From the NCBI GenBank assembly GCA_028278345.1, contig JANQEL010000197.1, positions 1 through 34,748 on the forward strand: a DNA stretch of 34,748 nucleotides, in the 5' to 3' direction. A program made the translations under genes and the position numbers. The DNA comes from Myxococcota bacterium. Lineage in GTDB: Bacteria > Myxococcota_A > UBA9160 > UBA4427. A model generated the notes under the pieces. It worked only from the letters and a program-made list of their open reading frames with translations. It had not been told where the DNA came from and did not search any database. Position 1 is the first letter of the stretch, and every line of letters begins with the position of its first letter. Shown one piece after another: positions 27,707 to 34,748 of the stretch.

Positions 27707-28288
27707 ATGAGCGAGCACGTTCCGCTCTCCGAAGAACAAAGGACGTGCGGAGCGTGCTCGCTTTGTTGTTCGGTGCTGCGCGTCGACGAACTCTCGAAGC
27801 CCGCGGGCGTCGACTGCGAGCACCAACTCGCCGAAGGCGGCTGCGCGATCCACGCGACGCGTCCCGCCATCTGCCGCGCCTACCATTGCCTGTGGCTTTC
27901 GGGCGGCCTCGAAGAAGCCGACCGCCCCGACCAGCTCGGCGCGATCCTCGATCTGCAGACGGTCGGCTTCGAGACCCGGCTCTCGATCCAGGAAGCCCGG
28001 GGCGGTGCATACGAAGCGTCGCCCCGCTTGCAGGCCATCGTCGAGCAGTACCGCGCTTCGATGCCGGTGCGACTCGTCGAGGCGGGCCGCTTCGACGATC
28101 CCGATCGCCCGTACCGGGTGTGGCTTCCGGATGGCGTCGAACAGCGTGTCGAAGGGGAGTGGCGAACCATCACGCGACCCGGTGCGGCGCCGGAACGCAA
28201 ACGTCTCCCGTTGTTCGAACGCCTCGCCCGCCGCGTGGGGATCGCCTTCCGTCGCCTTCGGCTATCGCGGTTGGACGGGAGCGGGTGA
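27707..28288 (+). CDS. CxxCxxCC metal-cluster protein, YkgJ-like
   Basis: A 193-residue soluble protein. The N-terminal half has the zinc/iron-chelating CxxCxxCC signature: C14-GA-C17-SL-C20-C21, then DCEHQLAEGGCAIHATRPAI, then CRAYHCLWL, giving eight cysteines in the family spacing. The second half (about 75-193) is not part of the core family and ends in a basic segment (FERLARRVGIAFRRLRLSRL). Homologues have unknown function. No signal peptide and no clear ribosome-binding site. It follows the DUF481 gene by 19 bases and could be co-transcribed with it. Confidence 0.82.
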   Translation: MSEHVPLSEEQRTCGACSLCCSVLRVDELSKPAGVDCEHQLAEGGCAIHATRPAICRAYHCLWLSGGLEEADRPDQLGAILDLQTVGFETRLSIQEARGGAYEASPRLQAIVEQYRASMPVRLVEAGRFDDPDRPYRVWLPDGVEQRVEGEWRTITRPGAAPERKRLPLFERLARRVGIAFRRLRLSRLDGSG

Positions 28289-28373
28289 TCCGACCCGTCG
28301 AGATGCGGCGTTTTCACGTCGACACTCGGTCGGTATATGGACAACGAAATCCTCCGCCCCAGGAAATTCCCGA

Positions 28374-28379
28374 TATAAT
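28374..28379 (+). promoter_or_regulatory. Perfect TATAAT -10 hexamer upstream of the PuuD-like gene
   Basis: TATAAT lies in an A+T-rich pocket, striking in this G+C-rich window. No TTGACA-like element sits 16-18 bases upstream. If used, transcription would start near 28386 and leave a leader of about 165 nt. Confidence 0.4.
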
Positions 28380-28552
28380 CGCCCCGGTTTCAACGACTTT
28401 TCGGATTCCGCCGCGCCCCACCCCCTGCACGCGACCTGTGCGTCAGGAGCGCCTGTTTCGGTCCTGCCCATTGGATCGAGGTTCGCGCGCCCCCAGCGAC
28501 GGACCGCCCTACTGCCTCGGCGATGGCCGGGACGATCTTGGAGGAGACAAGA

Positions 28553-29257
28553 ATGGACCTCATCACGACCATGGCCGGTTGGGAATTCCTGATTCGGTAC
28601 TTCCATTACCTGGCCGGCGTCGCCTGGATCGGGATGCTCTGGTATTTCAACCTCGTTCAGACGCCCTTCTTCGGCAGTGAACTCGGCGGTCAGGCGAAGA
28701 GCGCCATGACGCGCGGGCTCGTCCCCGTTGCGCTGTGGTGGTTCCGCTGGGGCGCGATGTTCACCTTCCTCACCGGCTGGACCATCGTGCTGATGAAGCT
28801 CCACGCCGGCATCGGTCTCACCGACGGCTACATGACCCGTATCCTCACGGGTGGACTGATGGGCACGTTCATGTGGGCCAACGTGTGGTTCATCATCTGG
28901 CCCGCCCAGCAGGTCGTGATCGCCAACGCCGAGACCGTCGCGGGTGGCGGCGAAGCCAATCCCGATGCCGCCGCCGCGGGCGGACGCGCCGGGATGGCGT
29001 CGCGCACCAACACCCTCCTTTCGATCCCGATGCTCTTCTTCATGGCCACGGCGAGCCACTGGCCCGGCTTCAACAACGGAACGAACGACGCCATCTACTG
29101 GCTCATCACGGGCGCAATCATCCTCGGCTGCGAGGCCCAGGCCCTGATCGGCCCAGGTGCGGCGACGCAGAAGCCGCTCACCACGGTCTCCGGCACGATC
29201 CACGCCGGGCTCGCGCTGACCGCGGTGCTCTACATCGTGGGGGCAGCGCTCAACTGA
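28553..29257 (+). CDS. PuuD-like membrane protein (urate hydroxylase membrane domain only)
   Basis: 234 residues. ATG 28553 has a strong ribosome-binding site, GGAGGAG (28540-28546), 6 nt upstream. Seven or so membrane segments are visible. The start (EFLIRYFHYLAGVAWIGMLW) and later segments (PVALWWFRWGAMFTFLTGW, MWANVWFIIWPAQQ, RTNTLLSIPMLFFMATASHW) match the membrane domain of PuuD-type urate oxidases (DUF989). Full-length PuuD proteins carry an additional C-terminal cytochrome c domain; here the chain ends after the last membrane segment and no CxxCH is present. The conserved membrane histidines and tryptophans could bind heme, but urate oxidation is unproven and no purine-catabolism genes are nearby. 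A terminator follows. Confidence 0.8.
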   Translation: MDLITTMAGWEFLIRYFHYLAGVAWIGMLWYFNLVQTPFFGSELGGQAKSAMTRGLVPVALWWFRWGAMFTFLTGWTIVLMKLHAGIGLTDGYMTRILTGGLMGTFMWANVWFIIWPAQQVVIANAETVAGGGEANPDAAAAGGRAGMASRTNTLLSIPMLFFMATASHWPGFNNGTNDAIYWLITGAIILGCEAQALIGPGAATQKPLTTVSGTIHAGLALTAVLYIVGAALN

Positions 29258-29285
29258 TCTCACGCGACACAAGGTCGAGAACGAG

Positions 29286-29320
29286 AACGCCCGGTGGTCC
29301 GCCACCGGGCGTTTTCGTTT
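29286..29320 (+). terminator. Rho-independent terminator after the PuuD-like gene
   Basis: A perfect 12-bp stem, AACGCCCGGTGG (29286-29297) and CCACCGGGCGTT (29302-29313), closes a 4-base loop (TCCG), with T-rich sequence (TTTTCGTTTT) from 29312. It lies 28 bases after the stop and 16 bases before the convergent DUF885 stop. The minus-strand side lacks a good T run, so it serves mainly the plus strand. Confidence 0.9.
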
Positions 29321-29336
29321 TGGGGACGAGGCGAAG

Positions 29337-31046
29337 CTAGGACAGCAGTCCCGCGTGTTCGTACACGCGACGCAAGAAGCGCACGGGCATGTTGCCGGCT
29401 TCGAGATAGATGCGGTGGAAGGTGCGGTCGAGATCGAGGCCGCTCTCCTCGCCTTCCTGTGCAGCGATGACGTCTTCCTTGAGTTCCCAGACCAGGCGAT
29501 TGCCCGCGAGGTAGCTCAGCGGGTAGCCGCGCTCCTGGGAATACCAGTTGAGTTCCGCTTCGACGCGGCCGGGTGCGAAGCCGGTCACCGCCTGCAACAG
29601 CGAGCCGGCGGCGCGAAAGGGGTCGGGATCGTCGATCTCGCAGGGCACGCCCACCTCGAGGAAGTCGCGCTGGCCCGTCATGAAGAAGAGGTCGATCGCA
29701 ACCCGGGCGCCGATGCGGTTGGTATCGCGCTTCGCGATGAAGCGCGCTTCGTCCGTCAATTCGCCCATGTAGCCGACGTCGAGCATGTAATCCTCGAGCA
29801 TCGTGGTCCAACCCTCGGCCTGATCCATTGCGCTCGTGTGCCGGCGCACGATCGAGGGGTGCGTCGCCGCGGTCGAGAGCTGCAGATGATGTCCGGGGAT
29901 GCCTTCGTGGATCATCATGCCGGGCACGTCGAGTTCGCAGAAGTGGGAGACGAGTTCGTCACTGAGCGTGAGATAGATCAGGCTGGTTCGGACACCCGGG
30001 CGAAACGGCGCCGGCGAGACCATTGCGCCGGCGGGAATCGAGGGCGTCATGAAGCCGGGCGTGCGCAGGATCTTCATCTCCTGATCATCGGGCACCGGGA
30101 AGAGATCGTGCTCGCGGATGTAGGCGAGTACGCGCTCACGCTCCTCTTGATAGCGGGCGAGGATGGCCTCCGGGTTTCGCTTCGAGGGTTCGGGGGCGAA
30201 GGCGCGGCGCATCGCCTGCTCGACCTCCTCCACGGAGGCCTCGCTCGCGAGTCCGTACTTCGGCGTCAGGCGACCGCGCAGTTCGTCGAGGGACGCCGCG
30301 TTCTCCGCGAGATAATCGCGCGCGATCGCATGGAGTTCTTCGAGGCTCTTGTCGACGCCGCGGAGTGAAACGATGCGGCGCGCGATCTCCTCGCCCACAT
30401 GGAGTTCGCGGTGGGTCTCGAGGCCGCGCAACGCGCCGGCGTAGTCGTGCAGTGCCGCCTCCGCGCCTTCGCGCGCACTGCGCAACGCATCGTGGTCTGC
30501 GAAACCGACCTCGCGCGACCACTTCTCGAGAGTCGCAAAGAGCGTCGGGAGTTCTTCGACCTTTTCGACATCCATGTCCCGCCAGCGTTCGACGGGTCGG
30601 TCCAGGCGGGCGCGGAGCGCGTCGAGGTAGTCGGGAACCGCGCGCAGGCGACCGAGGATGTCCGCCAGGCGATCGTCATCTGGCCGCGGGTCGTTGATGA
30701 AGAGCATGAAGAGGCCGTCGCCGATCTCCCCACCGGCCGACGGCGTCTGCTCGAGTCGCCCCTGCCCCGCGAAGCGATACTCGGCGTCGTGGACCTCCAC
30801 TTCGAGATCGAGGCGGGCGAGTTCGAGATCGAGGTCGCGATCGAAATCCCCGGCGACCGCCCTCGAGAGTGCATCGATCTCGCCGAGCAGCGCCTTCGCC
30901 TCGCCCTTCGCGGCTTCGCGTTCGGCCAGACTCGGATCGGGAAGTCGATCGTGCTCCCGCACCACGCCGAGGTTTACCCGCGCGTTCGGATTGCGGCACT
31001 TGTGGGCGTGATAGCGCTCGCCGAAGGCTTCGAAGGCGTCGGCCAT
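29337..31046 (-). CDS. DUF885 family protein, probable metallopeptidase-like
   Basis: A 569-residue, mostly helical protein with no signal peptide. The DUF885 signature lies at residues 379-389: IHEGIPGHHLQ (H380, E381, H386, H387), a zinc-site-like motif. Further family elements are FMTPSIPAGAM, RTSLIYLTL, EGWTTMLEDYMLDVG and YSQERGYPLSYLAGNRLVWE. Length matches the family (about 550-600). Members are predicted peptidases or hydrolases, and their substrates are mostly unknown. It begins 5 bases after the stop of the sterol-desaturase-like gene, so it is the last gene of a TetR-desaturase-DUF885 transcription unit. Confidence 0.87.
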   Translation of the reverse strand: MADAFEAFGERYHAHKCRNPNARVNLGVVREHDRLPDPSLAEREAAKGEAKALLGEIDALSRAVAGDFDRDLDLELARLDLEVEVHDAEYRFAGQGRLEQTPSAGGEIGDGLFMLFINDPRPDDDRLADILGRLRAVPDYLDALRARLDRPVERWRDMDVEKVEELPTLFATLEKWSREVGFADHDALRSAREGAEAALHDYAGALRGLETHRELHVGEEIARRIVSLRGVDKSLEELHAIARDYLAENAASLDELRGRLTPKYGLASEASVEEVEQAMRRAFAPEPSKRNPEAILARYQEERERVLAYIREHDLFPVPDDQEMKILRTPGFMTPSIPAGAMVSPAPFRPGVRTSLIYLTLSDELVSHFCELDVPGMMIHEGIPGHHLQLSTAATHPSIVRRHTSAMDQAEGWTTMLEDYMLDVGYMGELTDEARFIAKRDTNRIGARVAIDLFFMTGQRDFLEVGVPCEIDDPDPFRAAGSLLQAVTGFAPGRVEAELNWYSQERGYPLSYLAGNRLVWELKEDVIAAQEGEESGLDLDRTFHRIYLEAGNMPVRFLRRVYEHAGLLS

Positions 31047-31051
31047 CGCGC

Positions 31052-31948
31052 CTACGCGCCCTGGGCCGAGGGAGCGTTGGCGGCGAGGGCCGCCTCGTAC
31101 TCGGCGCGCAGGTCACTCGCCGTGCGCCCCGTACCGTCGGCGCGCCAGCCCGGCGCGCGAAACACCACTCCCAGCCGCTCGCGCCAGGAAGTCGCAGCCC
31201 ACAGGTCGGCCCCGATGCCCACCCACTCGTGGAAGGCGATCCACCACCAGGAGTGATTCACGAGGTTCTTCGTGAGTCCGTAATCGACACGTTCGGCTTC
31301 GGGTTCGAAGGTGCCGAAGAGCTTGTCCCAGATGATCAGGATGCCGGCGTAGTTGCGATCGAGATACTGCGGGTTCCGCCCGTGATGGACGCGATGGTGC
31401 GAGGGCGTGTTGAACACCCCTTCGAACGGGCCGATGCGATCGATCAACTCGGTGTGCAGCCAGTACTGGTAGATCAACGAGATGCCCTGGGCGAAGGCGA
31501 TCATCTCGGGCGCGAAGCCAATCAACGCCAGCGGCAACCAGAAGGCGAATCCCGTGATTGGCGTCGTCACCGACTGCCGCAACGCCGTTGAGAAATTGAA
31601 GTGCACGCTCGAGTGGTGGTTCACGTGGGCCGCCCAGAAGAAGCGCGACTCGTGGCTCACGCGGTGGAACCAGTAGTAACAGAAGTCCTCCGCGAAGAAG
31701 AGCAGGACGAACGCGCCCAGGCTCGCTTCGATCTCGAACAGGGCCAGACTCGAAGCGAAGTACCAGATGGGGACGGTGAAGGCCCTGGCCGCGGCCGTGA
31801 CGACGACATTGGCGACGCCGAGAGCCAGACTCGCCCAGGTGTCATCGCGCTCGTAGCCGACGAACTCGCTCTTCCCGCGCAAGCGCAGCATCTCGAGCAC
31901 GAGCGTCAGCAGAAAGATCGGCACTGCATAGAAGACGATCGGCGACAT
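31052..31948 (-). CDS. Sterol desaturase/fatty acid hydroxylase superfamily protein
   Basis: A 298-residue integral membrane di-iron enzyme with about four hydrophobic stretches. All three histidine boxes are intact: H95-x3-H99 (FHRVSHE), H108-x2-HH (HVNHHSS) and H184-H-x2-HH189 (SHHRVHHG), with H165 in YWLHTELI as an extra ligand. The C-terminal 50 residues are polar. Superfamily members hydroxylate or desaturate lipids, sterols or carotenoids using O2; the substrate here is unknown. It starts 3 bases after the TetR stop and ends 5 bases before DUF885, so the TetR protein probably controls it. Confidence 0.9.
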   Translation of the reverse strand: MSPIVFYAVPIFLLTLVLEMLRLRGKSEFVGYERDDTWASLALGVANVVVTAAARAFTVPIWYFASSLALFEIEASLGAFVLLFFAEDFCYYWFHRVSHESRFFWAAHVNHHSSVHFNFSTALRQSVTTPITGFAFWLPLALIGFAPEMIAFAQGISLIYQYWLHTELIDRIGPFEGVFNTPSHHRVHHGRNPQYLDRNYAGILIIWDKLFGTFEPEAERVDYGLTKNLVNHSWWWIAFHEWVGIGADLWAATSWRERLGVVFRAPGWRADGTGRTASDLRAEYEAALAANAPSAQGA

Positions 31949-31951
31949 GCG

Positions 31952-32626
31952 TCAGCGCCCGGCCTCGCTTCCGGCTTCGCCGAGGGAAAGCAGGATCATC
32001 CGCGAGCAGGTCTCCACCACGGCTTCACGCGAAGCCTCGAAGGTCTTGATGCCGCGGAAGTGGGCGCTCAGGTTCTCGAGCATCGCCACCAGACCCGCTG
32101 CCGCGAGTTGGGCGTGGGCGCCATCGTCGACCCGCCCCGCCGCGCGCGCCGCTTCGATGCGCTCGGCCAGCCGCCCGAGCACCGGCGAAAGCGCCATGCG
32201 CCGCACGTCCTGGAAGCGCTCGTCCCCCTTGTCCGCAGCGAGGTTTCGAATCAGCAGCACCGCGTGATGGCGCTCCCAGTGGTCGAGGAAGACGTTCGCC
32301 AGCGCTCGCGCCCAATCGAGCGCGCTCCCTTCCCGCGCTTCGTCCTCGATTCGCGCCAGCGCTTCCGGGAGTTCGCCCGAGACCTGCTGGGCGAGCATCA
32401 GGACCGCCGCTTCGACATCGGTGAAGTAGTGGTAGAAGGTGGCCGGCGAGGTCTCGGCGATGCGCGCGATCTCGGCGACGGAGAGATCCATCACGCTGCG
32501 TTCGCCGAGCAGGCTCTCGGTCGCGCGCAACAGGCGATCGCGCGTAGCCAGTGCCCGGGGCCCGAGCTTGCGGGCCGCTTCGGCCGAACGCGCCGGCCGC
32601 GGATTCGTCGATGGGGCTTCCTGCAT
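31952..32626 (-). CDS. TetR-family transcriptional regulator
   Basis: 224 residues with a disordered basic N-terminus (about 1-25). The TetR DNA-binding domain (about 26-75) reads TRDRLLRATESLLGERSVMD, then LSVAEIARIAETSPATFYHYFTD, the canonical helix-turn-helix. The C-terminal ligand domain (about 85-220) contains ALANVFLDHWERHHAVLLIR and AGLVAMLENLSAHF. Ligand unknown; given its neighbours, lipid or acyl-CoA is plausible. GGGAG lies 5 nt before ATG 32626. A TATCCT box (32657-32652) could be its -10. First gene of the minus-strand operon. Confidence 0.9.
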   Translation of the reverse strand: MQEAPSTNPRPARSAEAARKLGPRALATRDRLLRATESLLGERSVMDLSVAEIARIAETSPATFYHYFTDVEAAVLMLAQQVSGELPEALARIEDEAREGSALDWARALANVFLDHWERHHAVLLIRNLAADKGDERFQDVRRMALSPVLGRLAERIEAARAAGRVDDGAHAQLAAAGLVAMLENLSAHFRGIKTFEASREAVVETCSRMILLSLGEAGSEAGR

Positions 32627-32712
32627 GATGACTCCCGCTGCAACCGGGTGAAGGATAGATCAGATCGCTTCACCGCGTTGATGCGGTCGCCCTCGGAAGA
32701 CTTGCAGGGCGT

Positions 32713-34748
32713 CTACGCGACGATTCCGCGCGCAACCAGATCGTCGATCTCCTCATCGTCCAGACCGAGTTTCTCGTGGAGGAGAACTCGATTGTGCTCA
32801 CCCAGTAGCGGCCCCGCGCTCTCGAGCCGACCCTCGGCTGCGCCCGAGATGCGGAAGCCGCTGCGTTCGCACTGCAGCGCACCGAGTGCGGCGTGTTGGC
32901 ATTCGACGAAATGGCCGCGGTGGCGCAGCTGGGGGTCTTCGAGCAGGTCCGCCTGGGTCTGGACCACCCCCGCTTCGACGCCGATCGCCTGCAGCGCATG
33001 CATCGAGTCGTGGGCGTCGCGCGTGCGGGTCCACTCGGCGATGCACCCGTCGAGTTCGTCCTCGTGTTCGCGGCGTTCGTTGGCACTCGTGAATCGGGGA
33101 TCGTCGGCCAGCCCCACCTCCGCAGCGAGCGCGCGCCACTGCTCCCGGGTTCGAACGGCGATCGCAACGAAGCGATCTTCACCGCGGCAGGGGTAGACGC
33201 CGTGGGGCACCGCGACCTCGTCGCGATTGCCGCGACGCGACACCCCTTCGAGACCGGCACTCGCGCGCACGATCATCTCCGAGAGGCTGTAGACGCCCGT
33301 TTCGATCTGCGAGATGTCGATCACCTGCCCTCGACCCGTCCGGCGCCGGTGGTGCAGAGCCGCGGCGATCATCAGTGCGACGTAACGCGGCGCGAGAGAG
33401 TCGGTGATCGTTCCGTAGGGTCCGAGCGCCGCGCCGTCGGCATAGCCCGTGAGATGGTTGAACCCCGCGATCGCCGCGCCCTGCCCGCCGAAGCCCGGAT
33501 AGTGACGCTGGGGCCCCGTCTGCCCGAAGAGGCAACCGCTCACCACGATCAAGTCGTCACGCTGGCGAGCGAGTTCGTGCGGATCGAGCCCGAAGCGCGC
33601 CATCACCCCCGGCGCGAAATTCTCCGACATCACGTCGCACTCCTCGACGAGCTTCACGATCAACGCGCGCGCCTCCTCCTCCTTCAGGTTGAGGGTGAGG
33701 CTCTGCTTGTTGGGATTCATCAGGGCGAACATCGGTGCGCGATCGAGGATGCCCGGCTCGTCGCGATTGTCGGCGGTGACGTGCAGCAGGCGCAGGAAGT
33801 CGGGACGCATGGCCGATTCGATGCGAATCACCTCTGCGCCGTGCTCGGCGAAGTAGCCCGTGGCGACCGGGCCGGCCGCGCCGGCCCCCAGTTCGAGCAC
33901 CTTGAGTCCTCGATAGATGCCCCCCGCTTTCGCCCGCGGTTCGCCTTTGGCGGGCATGCGTGACGCGACCTCACCGGCGCGTTCGATCTCCTCGAACACC
34001 TCGCGATCGTGCTCCCCCGGTTTCGGGGCGCGTCGATGCAGGCGCGGTTCCCCCACCGTCGACTTCGCGAAGAAGGCGGGATATTCGAGGGGCGCGCCAC
34101 CTTCGGTCAGCTCGACCTTCGCGAAGAAGTCGCGAGCGCGTAGTTGCTCCTGCGCGAGGATCTCGCGGGCATCGTTGCAGGGGGCGAGGAGGATGCGTCG
34201 GTCGAGGGCCGCCGCGTAGAGCTCCGACATGGTCTTCGAGGCGAAGAAGTCGCCGAAGGCTTCTTCGAGCCTCGCGAGTTCGTCATCGCTCGCCGTGATC
34301 GGGCTGTAGCGCGACCAATCGAAATCGACGAGCCAGCCGGGACAGGCGCCCTCTTCCTTCATGTACTCGACCGTCGCGACCAGGTTCGGGATCCGGGTCG
34401 GGCCCCCGCGCAGACCGAACGAGACGTAGCCATCGCGGGTACGCCAGATCTCGCGCGTGCGACCGAGCCGCTCGCCGGTGCGCGCACCCGCGCGGCCGTT
34501 CAGCGCGAACTGTCCCGGCGCAGTCATCAACGTGGCCAGTTGGCACTCCTGCATCGACACGTCGACGAACTGCCCGCGCGCATCGGCGCTCCCGGTTTCG
34601 CGCGCATGGAGTGCGCTCAGGATGGCGAATGCCGCGGTCGGCGCGGCGTGATAGATGCTGGTCGGCATGCTGCAGCGCACGGGCGAGCGCGCGGGATCTC
34701 CCGTCAGCGCGAGGTTGCCCCCCATCGCGACCACGACGAGATCGTGCG
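32713..34748 (-). CDS. Tandem class III CoA-transferase fusion (CaiB/BaiF family), 5' end cut by the window
   Basis: The frame is open from the window edge (…HDLVVVAMGG) to the stop at 32713, giving 677 visible residues; the true start lies outside. Two CaiB-type domains are fused. The first (34748 to about 33960) lacks its N-terminus but has MGGNLALTGDPARSP, GQFVDVSMQECQLATL and FFAKVELTEGGAPLEYPAFF. The second (about 33915 to 32713) is complete: GLKVLELGAGAAGPVATGYF, AEHGAEVIRIE, LNLKEEEARALI, GFGGQGAAIAGFNHLTGYAD, GQVIDISQIETGVYSL. At the position of the catalytic Asp of formyl-CoA transferase each domain has Glu (codons 34546-34548 and 33301-33303), which also occurs in other family members. 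The family moves CoA between carboxylic acids. The substrate is unknown. Confidence 0.88.
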   Translation of the reverse strand, partial: HDLVVVAMGGNLALTGDPARSPVRCSMPTSIYHAAPTAAFAILSALHARETGSADARGQFVDVSMQECQLATLMTAPGQFALNGRAGARTGERLGRTREIWRTRDGYVSFGLRGGPTRIPNLVATVEYMKEEGACPGWLVDFDWSRYSPITASDDELARLEEAFGDFFASKTMSELYAAALDRRILLAPCNDAREILAQEQLRARDFFAKVELTEGGAPLEYPAFFAKSTVGEPRLHRRAPKPGEHDREVFEEIERAGEVASRMPAKGEPRAKAGGIYRGLKVLELGAGAAGPVATGYFAEHGAEVIRIESAMRPDFLRLLHVTADNRDEPGILDRAPMFALMNPNKQSLTLNLKEEEARALIVKLVEECDVMSENFAPGVMARFGLDPHELARQRDDLIVVSGCLFGQTGPQRHYPGFGGQGAAIAGFNHLTGYADGAALGPYGTITDSLAPRYVALMIAAALHHRRRTGRGQVIDISQIETGVYSLSEMIVRASAGLEGVSRRGNRDEVAVPHGVYPCRGEDRFVAIAVRTREQWRALAAEVGLADDPRFTSANERREHEDELDGCIAEWTRTRDAHDSMHALQAIGVEAGVVQTQADLLEDPQLRHRGHFVECQHAALGALQCERSGFRISGAAEGRLESAGPLLGEHNRVLLHEKLGLDDEEIDDLVARGIVA

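Noticed and set aside
29355..30368. Plus-strand open frame opposite the DUF885 gene
   Set aside because: Antisense to a gene with an intact HEGIPGHH motif; no own motif or ribosome-binding site.

Overview
The window is G+C-rich, gene-dense Gram-negative DNA. It carries two outer-membrane barrel proteins with signal peptides and terminal Phe, a TamA/TamB pair, a secretin-like protein, periplasmic DsbD and PQQ-dehydrogenase proteins, and CoA-transferase, SDR and TetR genes. Codons end mostly in G or C, and GTG and TTG starts are common. This fits a proteobacterial or deltaproteobacterial/Myxococcota-like chromosome. The taxonomic guess is weak because no rRNA or other phylogenetic marker is present. 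I see no tRNA, rRNA, CRISPR array, insertion sequence, phage gene or plasmid gene, so this looks like ordinary chromosome with some unusual protein architectures.

Layout. At 1-1130 a truncated membrane-anchored protein (possibly the N-terminus of an alpha/beta hydrolase) diverges from a CoA-pyrophosphatase-type Nudix hydrolase. At 1178-2773 lies a copper module: two tandem CsoR-type operators, a CsoR repressor, and an SO_0444-type Cu/Zn permease with a C-terminal HMA domain. At 2848-6156 a periplasmic PQQ quinohemoprotein dehydrogenase is followed, with no gap, by a polytopic membrane protein that may belong to the heme-copper-oxidase/NnrS-like group. At 6170-7407 are a small SH3/KOW-like protein, a double-ACT GcvR-like regulator and a four-cysteine mini-protein. 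At 7505-15340 three genes are nearly fused end to end: a DsbD-type thiol reductase, a giant nucleotide-translocase-like/HEAT/cyclic-nucleotide-binding fusion, and a secreted SPATA20/YyaL-like thioredoxin-fold protein.

Then come a HupE/UreJ-like membrane protein (15365-16372, minus) diverging from an SDR oxidoreductase (16439-17290), and an outer-membrane barrel protein (17330-18670, minus). A small secretin-like envelope protein (18970-19809, minus) diverges from tamA-tamB (19988-25566). A CaCA-family cation antiporter, a DUF481 outer-membrane barrel, a CxxCxxCC (YkgJ-like) protein and a PuuD-like membrane protein follow, closed by a strong hairpin terminator at 29286-29320. The right end is all on the minus strand: a TetR regulator, a sterol-desaturase-family enzyme and a DUF885 protein spaced by 3 and 5 bases, preceded by a fused tandem class III CoA-transferase that runs off the window.

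Together the genes point to envelope homeostasis: copper export, periplasmic thiol and PQQ/cytochrome redox chemistry, and outer-membrane biogenesis. Alongside these is a lipid/CoA-metabolism cluster under a TetR regulator. The best candidates for something little described are the dsbD / NTT-HEAT-cNMP / SPATA20-like block, the secretin-like protein beside tamAB, and the PQQ dehydrogenase paired with an uncharacterised polytopic protein.
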